From contig NZ_JBIEKE010000002.1 in assembly GCF_043497005.1 (NCBI RefSeq), positions 1,178,001 to 1,242,000 of the forward strand: 64,000 nt of DNA, given 5' to 3'. Positions 5,937-14,145 of this stretch are shown here, in pieces. Source of the DNA: Halobacillus_A sp043497005 (GTDB lineage: Bacteria; Bacillota; Bacilli; Bacillales; Halobacillaceae). The notes under the pieces were generated by a model that was given only the letters and a program-made list of their open reading frames with translations, was not told where the DNA came from and did no database searches. Each line of letters begins with the position of its first letter. Position 1 is the stretch's first letter. The translations under genes were made by a program, and so were the position numbers.

Positions 5937-7697
5937 CTAATTGACACTCGCGTGATGAACTTTTTTATCAGGGGAATAAATATCCATAATGTTCCAATGT
6001 CCATCCGTAGGAACAGGGTTATTAATCATCGGTGCATCTATAACAAAAGGTTTATTGGCTTTAATCGCTTGCTGTAAAGCCGGTTTAAATTCATCCGCTG
6101 ACTGAATTTTCACACCATCGACTCCGTATGCTTTTGCAATGCTCGCATAGTCAGGGCTGTACGATTCTCCATTTCTTTCAAACACCGTTCCGTGTGTGGT
6201 ATCGAAATGAGCTTTTTCAAGTCCGGCGATTGTTCCGTAAGCGGAGTTATTCATAACCACCCATATAACAGGGATATTTTCTTCAACAGCGGTGGCTAAT
6301 AAGGCTGGATTCTGGCCAAATCCTCCATCTCCGACAAGGGAGACCACAACTTTCTCTGGAGAGGCAATTTTAGCTCCCATGGCAGCCGGGGCACCGAAGC
6401 CCATAGTGGCATAACCACCCGGGGTGAAAATGGTTCCCGCTTCGTAGACGGGGAATTGCTGACCGACTCCATTTTTGTTCCAGCCTACATCTGTTGTAAT
6501 GTACCCATCTCTTGGGAGTACCTCACGTACATCGGCTAAAATTCGTTGAGGCATCATAGGAAAGCTGTTATCTTCTTTTAGCTCTCGATTGCTTTCATTA
6601 AAGGCTAGTCTATTATTCGCAATTTCCTGCCTGATTTGCTCATTATTTAACCCTTCAGGAATCATTTCTTTGGCGACGCGATTTAAGACAGTAAGCGCTT
6701 GCTTTAAATCCGCTACGACTCCTAATTCAACTGGATAGTTCCTGCCTATTTCATTCGGGTCGATATCGATTTGAATTAGTTTAGTATCCGGAATGTTAAA
6801 GGTATATTCTGACTCCCATGAACTGCTGTCCGCTTCTGCAAACCGGGTGCCCATGGCGAATATATAGTCGGCTTCTTTACATTTATCATTAATAAACTTA
6901 GTTCCCCAGAATCCAGTCATGCCAAGAGTTATATCGATCTCATCAGAGACCGCACCTTTGCCCATTAAGGAATGAGCGACAGGTATATCCAGATGATTGA
7001 CTAGTTCTCTTAACTCTTCAGCTGCATCAGCCAGCATGATGCCTCCTCCCACGTAAAACAGCGGGTTTTCTGCATCAATAAGGGTCTGGATAATTTCTTT
7101 TGCCTTTTCATCATCAATGGAAGGCTTGGAGATTGATTTGGTGTGATGCTTGTTTTTTTCAAATAAGGCTTCATCAATCTTCTTAGAGAAGATATCCATC
7201 GGAACGGACACTAGGACTGGGCCGGGGTTGCCGGTTTCCGCAAGTTGAAAGGCTTTTTCAATAATTTCTGGAAAAAGATCCGGACGGTCTACCCGCCAGG
7301 ATCGTTTGACGAATGGGCGATAGATTTCATACTGTGAAGCATCGGCATGTAAATTTACTTCCTGGTGTGGATGTTTACCGTAGTAATGACTCGGTACATC
7401 ACCTGCAATCACCACCATCGGAATCGAATCTAATGCTGCATTCGCTACTCCTGTCGCGGCATTGGTTAATCCTGGCCCTAAGTGACTCAGGACTACAGAT
7501 GTCTGTTTTTTTGCTCTTGCGTAACCATCGGCCATGTGTGCTGCGATCTGTTCGTGTCTGACATTAACGAAATTCACTGAACTTTTCTCAAGTTCGGACA
7601 GTACAGCAATATTGGTATGGCCGCATAATCCAAAGACGTGCTCGACTCCTCGATCTTCAAGGTAATTAACCAGCAAATTCGAAACTAACTTCTCCAT
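5937..7697 (-). CDS. Thiamine diphosphate-dependent enzyme, acetolactate synthase-like
   Basis: The 586-residue protein has the three-domain ThDP fold: PYR domain with catalytic Glu49 in VRHEQ, a central domain, and a PP domain with the ThDP/metal motif starting GDGGFGQ (about 456) and ending in NN (483-484). It would decarboxylate or ligate a 2-keto acid. It differs from biosynthetic IlvB by its catabolic context and lack of a classical IlvN neighbour, so anabolic acetolactate synthesis is unlikely. It overlaps the alcohol dehydrogenase by 13 bp with AGGAGGGTG inside that gene, indicating coupling. Its precise substrate cannot be told from motifs. Confidence 0.8.
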   Translation of the reverse strand: MEKLVSNLLVNYLEDRGVEHVFGLCGHTNIAVLSELEKSSVNFVNVRHEQIAAHMADGYARAKKQTSVVLSHLGPGLTNAATGVANAALDSIPMVVIAGDVPSHYYGKHPHQEVNLHADASQYEIYRPFVKRSWRVDRPDLFPEIIEKAFQLAETGNPGPVLVSVPMDIFSKKIDEALFEKNKHHTKSISKPSIDDEKAKEIIQTLIDAENPLFYVGGGIMLADAAEELRELVNHLDIPVAHSLMGKGAVSDEIDITLGMTGFWGTKFINDKCKEADYIFAMGTRFAEADSSSWESEYTFNIPDTKLIQIDIDPNEIGRNYPVELGVVADLKQALTVLNRVAKEMIPEGLNNEQIRQEIANNRLAFNESNRELKEDNSFPMMPQRILADVREVLPRDGYITTDVGWNKNGVGQQFPVYEAGTIFTPGGYATMGFGAPAAMGAKIASPEKVVVSLVGDGGFGQNPALLATAVEENIPVIWVVMNNSAYGTIAGLEKAHFDTTHGTVFERNGESYSPDYASIAKAYGVDGVKIQSADEFKPALQQAIKANKPFVIDAPMINNPVPTDGHWNIMDIYSPDKKVHHASVN

Positions 7698-8692
7698 GTG
7701 TCACCCTCCTGAAAATTTAGGATTACTTTTCCGTGTTCACCTGACGCCGCATGTTGATAGGCCTTTTTATATTCCTTCAAAGGAAGTATTTCTGAAATCA
7801 CAGGTTGTACACTAAACTCACCTTCCTGTAAGTATTCAATACTTGTTAAAAAATCTTCCGGAAAATTATAAATGATCGATCCAAACAGCGTTAATTCTTT
7901 ACGTACCATTCGAATCACTGGTATTTCAGCTTTCGATGTCATACCCACTACTACCATGGACCCTCCTGGCTTTAAGATATCGACACCTTGCTCAAACGAT
8001 TGTTTTGCACCTGCAGCTTCGATCACCACATCAAATGTTCCATGGTTTACTTCTTCCGGATAACAGGTCGTTATCCCATTGTAATGATGTTTGGCTTTCT
8101 TTAATTTCTCTCCATTAATATCCACGGCGGTTATATCGGCGCCTAAATAATGAGCAAGAGCGATGGCCAGCATCCCTTCGGCTCCGCACCCGATAATGGC
8201 AAGTGTAGTGTCTTGAGTGATCGTCACTTTTTTAAATCCGTGAACAATGACGGCAAGGGGTTCGATTAACACTGCATTTTCATTGGATAAGTCTTCCGGA
8301 ATCGGTAAGATGTATTTAGAGGAAATGACAAACTCCTGCACAAACCCTCCGTTCTTATTAACCCCTAAAGATTTCTTTTCAGGACAAATATTGGTCCGAC
8401 CCTCCTTGCAGTAGTCACACTCTCCGCAAAATGAATTCGGCTGTATAACGACCCGCTGTCCAATTTCTTCTTTGACATGCTGCCCCTTCTGCACAATTTC
8501 ACCGACTAATTCATGCCCCGGTAAAACAGGATAGCTGGCATGTTCGATCATTCCTTTGAAAACATTGACGTCTGATCCGCAAATTCCTCCGTAAATTAAC
8601 TTGATTTTTACTTCATCATTTTGAAGCGTTGGTATAGACTCGAATTCTTTTAATTCTAGATCACTAGGATTTTTTAAATATAATCCCATCAT
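7685..8692 (-). CDS. Zinc-dependent medium-chain alcohol/polyol dehydrogenase
   Basis: The 335-residue product has catalytic zinc ligands in GGICGSD and GHE, four structural-zinc cysteines in CGECDYCKEGRTNIC, and a Rossmann glycine pattern IIGCGAEG around residue 170. It belongs with the threonine/sorbitol dehydrogenase-like MDR proteins that oxidise a secondary or primary alcohol with NAD(P). I chose the ATG at 8692, six bases after GGGGTG; a GTG at 8701 lies inside that ribosome site. It follows the aldehyde dehydrogenase by 47 bp and overlaps the ThDP gene, so it belongs to the same operon. The substrate is unknown. Confidence 0.82.
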   Translation of the reverse strand: MMGLYLKNPSDLELKEFESIPTLQNDEVKIKLIYGGICGSDVNVFKGMIEHASYPVLPGHELVGEIVQKGQHVKEEIGQRVVIQPNSFCGECDYCKEGRTNICPEKKSLGVNKNGGFVQEFVISSKYILPIPEDLSNENAVLIEPLAVIVHGFKKVTITQDTTLAIIGCGAEGMLAIALAHYLGADITAVDINGEKLKKAKHHYNGITTCYPEEVNHGTFDVVIEAAGAKQSFEQGVDILKPGGSMVVVGMTSKAEIPVIRMVRKELTLFGSIIYNFPEDFLTSIEYLQEGEFSVQPVISEILPLKEYKKAYQHAASGEHGKVILNFQEGDTWRS

Positions 8693-8739
8693 GTTTATCA
8701 CCCCAATCCTTTTCTGCTGATCCCTTGTATGTCAGATTC

Positions 8740-10167
8740 TTATTTAGGCAGTTTAAGTACGATCAATTTGGGTTCGGTCATTTCTTGGATGGCATAACGA
8801 GGACCCTCTCTTCCAATCCCGCTTTGTTTTACTCCTCCGTATGGCCAATGATCTAATCGAAAATTCGAAGTGCCGTTGATGACCACACCTCCTGCTTCCA
8901 GTTCATCAGCTACTTGATAAGCCAGGTCGATTTGGTTGGTGAATATTCCTGTTTGTAATCCAAACGAGGAGTCATTGGCTTCTGCCACAGCTTCTTCTAA
9001 GTTGTCGTATGAAATGACACTGACGACGGGACCGAAAACCTCCTGACAAACGACTTTGCTTTGCTTAGGTGGGTTAATCAGAACAGTAGGTTCAACAGAA
9101 GCTCCTTTTTTCTCTCCTCCGGTTACTACTTCAGCTCCTAAACGAACGGCTTCGTTAACCCATTCCATCACTCGGTTCGCGGAGTTTTCATCAACAAGCG
9201 TGCCAACATCCGTATCCGGAAGTAACGGATCACCCGTTTTCAGTTTTGAAACCTCTTGTTTTAAAAGAGAAACAAAATCGTCGACGATTGACCTGTGAAC
9301 ATAAATTCGTTGAACAGATATGCAGCTTTGACCTGAGTTACTGTATCCTGTTTTTGCACATTGAGTGGCTGCATCGGTGATGTTCGCATCTTTATGAACG
9401 ATCGTTGCTGCATTACCGCCTAATTCCAATAGAACTTTCTTTATCCCGGCTGTTTCACAGATATTTTTACTAGCGACCGTTCCTCCCGTAAACGAAATAA
9501 CATTCACTCGATCATCCCGTACGATTTGCTGACCGGTTTCAACACCGCCAAGCACCATATGAATGGCTTGTTTAGGAAAGCCAGCTTCTAATAATAGTTT
9601 GATAAATTCTGTTGCCACCAAAGTAGTTTGTGGGGCAGGCTTTAAGATGGTGACGTTCCCTCCTGCAAAGGCGGGGCCCACTTTGTGACAAACTAGATTT
9701 AACGGTGCGTTAAATGGCGTAATTGCGGCTACTACACCAGCAGGTACGCGGTGAGTGGATGCCACAGTGTTTACTCCTCTTTCTGAAGCATCTCCTGGCA
9801 AAGTTTCTCCATGAAGCCGTTTCGCTTCTTCTGCAGATAATTCCATTGTTTCAATAGATCGATCTACTTCACCTAAAGTGTTCTTCAAAGGCTTGCCTAA
9901 TTCACTGGAAATAATCTCAGCAAATTTTTGTTTATTTTCTTCTAATAATTCCGATGCCTTTTTCAAAATTTGAGCTCTCTTAAACGTAGGAATGTTTCTG
10001 ATTTCCTTTTTACTTGTATAAGCTTGGTTGAGTGCCTGCTCTACATCTTCTGCTGTGGCTAGATATTGTTCTCCAATGACTTCTTGAGTAAAAGGGCTTC
10101 TTATCTCAAGTTTTTCTCTGTCGGCTGAGATCCATTCTCCTCCGATAAAGGGTTGTGATTTTTGCAT
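8740..10167 (-). CDS. NAD(P)-dependent aldehyde dehydrogenase
   Basis: A 475-residue ALDH superfamily enzyme with FIGGEW near the N-terminus, the PFNAPLN and ILKPAP cofactor region, the general-base Glu in LELGGN and nucleophile Cys in NSGQSCISVQ. It is closest in style to the lactaldehyde / non-phosphorylating GAPDH-like ALDHs. ATG 10167 follows GAGGTG; a GTG at 10176 is a worse start. It is the first gene of a five-gene operon. A promoter (10277-10305) and two ATTAGATCGATCTAAT palindromes precede it and a third, shorter copy lies inside it at 9855-9866, so LacI-type repression is likely. Confidence 0.85.
   Translation of the reverse strand: MQKSQPFIGGEWISADREKLEIRSPFTQEVIGEQYLATAEDVEQALNQAYTSKKEIRNIPTFKRAQILKKASELLEENKQKFAEIISSELGKPLKNTLGEVDRSIETMELSAEEAKRLHGETLPGDASERGVNTVASTHRVPAGVVAAITPFNAPLNLVCHKVGPAFAGGNVTILKPAPQTTLVATEFIKLLLEAGFPKQAIHMVLGGVETGQQIVRDDRVNVISFTGGTVASKNICETAGIKKVLLELGGNAATIVHKDANITDAATQCAKTGYSNSGQSCISVQRIYVHRSIVDDFVSLLKQEVSKLKTGDPLLPDTDVGTLVDENSANRVMEWVNEAVRLGAEVVTGGEKKGASVEPTVLINPPKQSKVVCQEVFGPVVSVISYDNLEEAVAEANDSSFGLQTGIFTNQIDLAYQVADELEAGGVVINGTSNFRLDHWPYGGVKQSGIGREGPRYAIQEMTEPKLIVLKLPK
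9855..9866. promoter_or_regulatory. Intragenic half of the LacI operator set (aldehyde dehydrogenase)
   Basis: TAGATCGATCTA is a perfect 12-bp match to the operator core, located about 300 bp inside the first gene of the operon at a Asp-Arg-Ser-Ile stretch. Confidence 0.45.
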
Positions 10168-10185
10168 TACTATCACCTCTTTAAA

Positions 10186-10209
10186 TTTTATTAGATCGAT
10201 CTAATAAAA
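10186..10209. promoter_or_regulatory. LacI-type operator O1 of the aldehyde operon
   Basis: The core ATTAGATCGATCTAAT (10190-10205) extends on both sides to a perfect 24-bp palindrome with a central CpG, the usual form of LacI-family operators. It lies between promoter and start codon. Confidence 0.7.
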
Positions 10210-10245
10210 GCTTAAAAAAAGAGAGTATTCACTGAAACCGCCAAA

Positions 10246-10261
10246 ATTAGATCGATCTAAT
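10246..10261. promoter_or_regulatory. LacI-type operator O2 of the aldehyde operon
   Basis: A second perfect ATTAGATCGATCTAAT is centred 56 bp from the first. It begins about 16 bp downstream of the -10 element, so a bound repressor would block initiation or escape. Confidence 0.7.
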
Positions 10262-10276
10262 GTAACCGTTATCATC

Positions 10277-10305
10277 ATCCTACGATAAACATTTTAAAAA
10301 ATCAA
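10277..10305 (-). promoter_or_regulatory. Sigma-A-like promoter of the aldehyde operon
   Basis: TTGATT (10300-10305), 17 bp, TAGGAT (10277-10282) on the minus strand, followed downstream by both operators. Confidence 0.55.
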
Positions 10306-10469
10306 CACCTAAATTTCGGTGATTCTTTATTAAGATAGAATAGATGCGTAGCGAGAAGGTTAATAGTTTAATTGAAGATCATACTATAAGAGCCAGTCCA
10401 CCAATCACAAGGGAATCTTGACTTACATAGAATCATTTAGGGAGTTAAACCATTAGGAGGCATAGTCAG

Positions 10470-10628
10470 GTGGAAAAAAGTTTTAACGACAGCTACCAGG
10501 AGCTCATCGAAATGAATAAGAAGCACACAGAGGCAATCAAAGAACATAACCAGAAGTTAATTGGAAGGGTCGAAAAAAATTCGCGCGAAGCCAAAGAAAT
10601 ATTAAAAAAGTTCAGGCCTGAGACCTGA
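10470..10628 (+). CDS. 52-residue charged helical protein, unknown
   Basis: A small frame starting with GTG at 10470, nine bases after AGGAGG, encodes 52 residues rich in Lys, Glu and Asn (MEKSFNDSYQELIEMNKKHT at the start). It is predicted to be one long amphipathic helix. Its 3' end overlaps the terminator of the convergent membrane-protein pair, so its last codons double as hairpin sequence. No family is recognised. Good ribosome site and codon pattern support translation. Confidence 0.5.
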   Translation: MEKSFNDSYQELIEMNKKHTEAIKEHNQKLIGRVEKNSREAKEILKKFRPET

Positions 10629-10630
10629 AC
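10604..10630 (-). terminator. Terminator of the membrane-protein pair
   Basis: Arms GTTCAGG/CCTGAAC (10610-10616 with 10624-10630) are followed on the minus strand by six T. It overlaps the 3' end of the convergent 52-residue ORF. Confidence 0.7.
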
Positions 10631-10954
10631 TTATGGTTTAGCATATACATTCCGCTGTTTCTTATATTCTTCTAATTCTTTTATATAGTCTCTGTTCCGT
10701 GAACGATTGACATTGTTAATCAATTTATAATTGTCTTCCGCAAGTTGATGTGTAGATCGAGATAGTTCTTCAAGTTGTTTTTCATCTAAGGGAGATAAGT
10801 TAATCGTATTTAAATGCTTAAGATTATGAACGCTTAACTCATTGCTGCTTACAACGCGAGCTGCTTTGCTCGTAGTAGAACGGATGAGTTTAATGCTTCC
10901 CAGGGACTGGTCAGTGATCTTAGCATTTCTTACATATTTAGCTCTCTTTATCAT
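10631..10954 (-). CDS. Hypothetical protein paired with a membrane protein
   Basis: The 107-residue product is soluble, basic at the N-terminus (MIKRAKYVRNAK) and helical at the C-terminus. I do not recognise it. The ATG at 10954 is six bases after GAGAGG; the ATG at 10960 is too close. It overlaps the end of the upstream membrane protein gene by 17 bp, so the two are translationally coupled and probably work together. A terminator follows directly. Confidence 0.6.
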   Translation of the reverse strand: MIKRAKYVRNAKITDQSLGSIKLIRSTTSKAARVVSSNELSVHNLKHLNTINLSPLDEKQLEELSRSTHQLAEDNYKLINNVNRSRNRDYIKELEEYKKQRNVYAKP

Positions 10955-11990
10955 TATCATCCTCTCCGTTACCAGCTAAATCGTTGAGCATCCCGATCAA
11001 AACGATGAAGTTACTCATTAACGTAACGACGGTTCTTATATTCATCTTACCAAGTTCCGAATAAGGGTTCAACTTGTCGTTGTCTCTCTCGTTCAAAGGA
11101 AGTGTCACGACGTATTTCTCGGTCGATGTAGGTTCCAGGTACCACGTTATATGCCTCTCCCGTTCAACTACATATTCTTTTGGTTTCTTATTTAGTACGT
11201 TCGTTAAATGGTGATCCGTATTTAATGGCACCCTTTTCTCAAAAATATAATCGACGGCATCTTTTTCCTGCAAAGATAGATGATCTTCCTCTACTTTATA
11301 TATGGCAAAATCCACCCCAAAATGCAGGTCCTTATAATCTAATCTTCCCTGAGCTAAGAAATCAAATATTCTTAAAGTATTCAAAGAAATTTTGCTTCGG
11401 TATTCATGCATTTCCATGGATTCCGTAGTGATAACAAGAGACTTTGAGAGTTCTTCAATTTCTTCATCTTTTTCTTTAAGAGTGTTGATAAAAAATTCCC
11501 GCTCCACGATGTCATTGTCTCCCACAACTGCATTAAAGTCATCCAACAACTCTTTAAACGAGAATAACTGATCATAAAAGTAATCATAGTGACGAATAAA
11601 ATCCTCTTCTCTATATTTACGGTAAGCATCTAAGTTAAAATTCTCATCCGACGCATTGGTGGAAAGGAGTATTGCTTTCCGGTCATAATACCAAACCAGA
11701 ATGAGTACAAATAAAATCCAGCTCAATAATTTATATTCTAAAGATAAGCTGTCAAAACCAACGGTACCCCAGATTAAAGCAATTCCTCCAAAACCGCTAG
11801 TGATAAGCGGCCACAAGTTATTGTGAAAATCCATCAGCAAGGACCCAATCACTTTTATGTGCTGGGGAAAGGAATAGGTCCCTTTTGAAGTGGTTCGAGC
11901 TGTTCGGAGCTTCTCATAAAAATCATCATAGCTTTTTGATAAATCTTCCAATTGGGCTTCAATATCTCGTTTGTTTTGCTTTGCAGACAT
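10938..11990 (-). CDS. Membrane protein with N-terminal helices and large cytoplasmic region, unknown
   Basis: The 350-residue product has a charged N-terminal helix (1-40), two adjacent membrane segments (about 61-80 and 88-104, ending in WYYDRK), a coiled-coil stretch around 165-195 (EKDEEIEELSKSL), a mixed alpha/beta region (about 205-310) that could be a GAF-like sensor fold, and a last hydrophobic segment near 320-345. No named family is recognised. It starts with ATG at 11990 after a GAGGG site and heads a two-gene operon with the 107-residue protein. The layout resembles a membrane-tethered sensor or effector; the function is open. Confidence 0.65.
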   Translation of the reverse strand: MSAKQNKRDIEAQLEDLSKSYDDFYEKLRTARTTSKGTYSFPQHIKVIGSLLMDFHNNLWPLITSGFGGIALIWGTVGFDSLSLEYKLLSWILFVLILVWYYDRKAILLSTNASDENFNLDAYRKYREEDFIRHYDYFYDQLFSFKELLDDFNAVVGDNDIVEREFFINTLKEKDEEIEELSKSLVITTESMEMHEYRSKISLNTLRIFDFLAQGRLDYKDLHFGVDFAIYKVEEDHLSLQEKDAVDYIFEKRVPLNTDHHLTNVLNKKPKEYVVERERHITWYLEPTSTEKYVVTLPLNERDNDKLNPYSELGKMNIRTVVTLMSNFIVLIGMLNDLAGNGEDDNDKES

Positions 11991-12198
11991 GGAACCCCCT
12001 CGTTTCTTTGCAGATTAGTGACAATGGTAAAAAGAATATCCACTATAAATTTACTTAAAATTCCATTAAGTCATAACCATGAACTCTTAAAGCGAACACT
12101 TAAGAAAAACTATGCATGGGAATTGTACAAATACCATCAAATATAATATAATCGTTGCAATCTTTATAATTTTATGAACGGCAGAAAAGGTGATGTGC

Positions 12199-12753
12199 AT
12201 GGTAAAACTGGAGCAGGAGATCCCTCTGCGTGAGAAAAGTATTGTATTTATTGGATTCATGGGAGTAGGGAAAACCACGGTCGGGAAATTGGTGGCCCAG
12301 AAGCTTCACAGGAGCTTTATCGATATAGATAAAGAAATTGAAGAAAAGCATCAAAAACCGATTTCGGAAATTTTTAAAGCCATTGGGGAAAAGGCCTTTC
12401 GTGAAGAAGAGAAAAATATGGTTATGACTACTTGTCAGCAAAAGCTGAAAGTCATTTCTCTTGGAGGAGGAGCTTTTCTGCAAGAGGAAATACGTAATGT
12501 GTGTCTTTCGAATTGTATTGTTTTCTATTTAGATATTTCCTGGGATTCCTGGAAAGAGAGACTCAGTATTTTAGTAGACAGCCGGCCCGTGCTGCAGGGA
12601 AAAACAGTGGAGGAAATCGAAGCGTTGTTTTATGAAAGAAAAAACACGTATTCTGATCATAATTCTATACTCGTTACCGATGCCTTTAATGAGGAAGAGG
12701 CGGCTGATTATATTACAGATTCCTTAAAAATGGCATGGAGTCTCTATGACTGA
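12199..12753 (+). CDS. aroK: Shikimate kinase
   Basis: The 184-residue protein phosphorylates shikimate at the 3-hydroxyl with ATP, step five of chorismate synthesis. Seen are the P-loop GFMGVGKTT, the shikimate-binding DIDKEIE segment, the FRE motif (AFREEE), the LGGGA motif and the lid SRPVL. The ATG at 12199 lies six bases after AAGGTG; upstream GTG and ATG codons overlap that site. It is monocistronic, convergent with the LacI gene and flanked by a palindromic repeat and a bidirectional terminator. A type I dehydroquinase gene lies 7 kb away in the same window. Confidence 0.88.
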   Translation: MVKLEQEIPLREKSIVFIGFMGVGKTTVGKLVAQKLHRSFIDIDKEIEEKHQKPISEIFKAIGEKAFREEEKNMVMTTCQQKLKVISLGGGAFLQEEIRNVCLSNCIVFYLDISWDSWKERLSILVDSRPVLQGKTVEEIEALFYERKNTYSDHNSILVTDAFNEEEAADYITDSLKMAWSLYD

Positions 12754-12845
12754 ATTCAATAGAGGTTTTTTGAGCATAAGTAAAGCAATAATGACAAAAA
12801 CTACTGCAACAGTGGAGCAGCTCTAGTGCTGCCAGAAAGCTTAAG

Positions 12846-12910
12846 GGCACCAGGTACCTAAAAGCTGTCAAAGAGCGAAGTGCCAGATGTGTATTTCGGT
12901 ACCTGGTACC
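12846..12910. repeat. REP-like palindromic repeat, copy 1
   Basis: Arms GGCACCAGGTACC (12846-12858) and GGTACCTGGTACC (12898-12910) enclose 39 bp. The right arm with preceding TTTC matches copies 2 and 3 around prpE. Confidence 0.6.
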
Positions 12911-12928
12911 CGGCGCCCATTTAACATA

Positions 12929-12970
12929 AATAATCCGAACTGATTTCTATAGAATCGTTCGGATTATTTT
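12929..12970. terminator. Bidirectional terminator between aroK and the LacI gene
   Basis: A perfect 12-bp stem AATAATCCGAAC/GTTCGGATTATT with a 16-base loop, followed by TTTT on the plus strand. Confidence 0.8.
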
Positions 12971-13008
12971 ATACTTTATTCAGTTTTGTCTCAGCCTTTT
13001 AATGTTCA

Positions 13009-14025
13009 TTAAGTTGAGGATCTTATAACAAGGTCTGGCGGCAGGATAATGCGCTGGTTTTCTTCTTCCCCTTTGTTTTGGATACGGTGATGCAATAAAT
13101 CTGCAGCTTTACTTCCGATTTCTTTAGCGTGGGAAGAAATCGTAGTCAGGGGTGGATACGATAAAGTGGCTGATGCTTCCACATTGTCAAATCCGACCAC
13201 TGCTATATCTTTTCCAGGTTCATACCCTGCATTGCGCAAAGCTTCTATCGCTCCAAAGGCAACCAGGTCATTGAAACAGAAGACCGCACTAGGTGGATCA
13301 GGTTCTGCCATGACTCGCTCGACCGCCTCAACACCGCCTACTCTTTCAGCGGAGCTCTCTACGATCAGGGACTCAATCACATCTATCCCCGATTCCTCGT
13401 GTGCCTGCTCAAATCCTTTTTTCCGATTTTTCCAGGCTGAAGATTCGGAGTTCCCTCCCACAAACGCAATACGCTTATGTCCTTTATCAATAAGGTGCCG
13501 GGCAGCCATTTTAGCCCCTTCAAGATAATTGATTCCTACATAGTCACAAGGTAGTCCTTCTATTTCTCTAACAGCTGTCACGATAGATAAATTCCAGTTT
13601 TTCAATTTCTCCATATTGATCGCCGAACTATCAGACACCGGACATAAAATAAGCCCGCCTACCCGATGTTCCATCATGGTTGAGATAAGTTTCTTTTGCT
13701 TATCTTCTGAATCGAACGTGGTACCAAGAATAACAGTATATCCTTCTTCTTCAAGTCTACTATGGACACCCACTAGAAGTTCTGCAAAAAATGGATTAGC
13801 AATATCTGTAATAATCAACCCCACTGTAGTTGAACTCTGTCCTCTTAAGTTAGCTGCTACACGATCGTAAACATATCCTAATTCCTCCATAGAGGCTAAT
13901 ACTTTATCCCGAGTCGAATCTTTAATAGTTGGACTGTTACGTACAATAAGTGATGCGGTCGCTCGAGACACTCCAGCGTGTTCTGCGACCTGGCTTAAAG
14001 TCACGCGAGCCTTTTTTTTGCTCAA
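13009..14025 (-). CDS. LacI-family transcriptional regulator
   Basis: The 338-residue protein has an N-terminal helix-turn-helix (VTLSQVAEHAGVSRATASLIV), the hinge helix region ending RGQSS, and a periplasmic-binding-like effector domain (VGLIITDIANPFFAEL to the C-terminus). The TTG at 14025 with GAGGTG five bases upstream is the best start; an upstream ATG at 14097 would add 24 residues with no ribosome site. It lies 120 bp downstream of dctM on the same strand with no clear terminator between, so it may be the last gene of the TRAP operon. The repeated ATTAGATCGATCTAAT sites in this island are its likely targets. Confidence 0.88.
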   Translation of the reverse strand: MSKKKARVTLSQVAEHAGVSRATASLIVRNSPTIKDSTRDKVLASMEELGYVYDRVAANLRGQSSTTVGLIITDIANPFFAELLVGVHSRLEEEGYTVILGTTFDSEDKQKKLISTMMEHRVGGLILCPVSDSSAINMEKLKNWNLSIVTAVREIEGLPCDYVGINYLEGAKMAARHLIDKGHKRIAFVGGNSESSAWKNRKKGFEQAHEESGIDVIESLIVESSAERVGGVEAVERVMAEPDPPSAVFCFNDLVAFGAIEALRNAGYEPGKDIAVVGFDNVEASATLSYPPLTTISSHAKEIGSKAADLLHHRIQNKGEEENQRIILPPDLVIRSST

Positions 14026-14145
14026 ATTGTTCACCTCAAACAAACGAATTAGTATAAATCCTTCAATTATTACTAAGTATATTGGCATTGATTTCAACTG
14101 TCAATTTAAGAGACAACACGGATTCAGTATTTAAATTCACCTTTA

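Noticed and set aside
12172..12483. Minus-strand frame over aroK
   Set aside because: Covers the P-loop coding sequence of a clear shikimate kinase and has no start signal.
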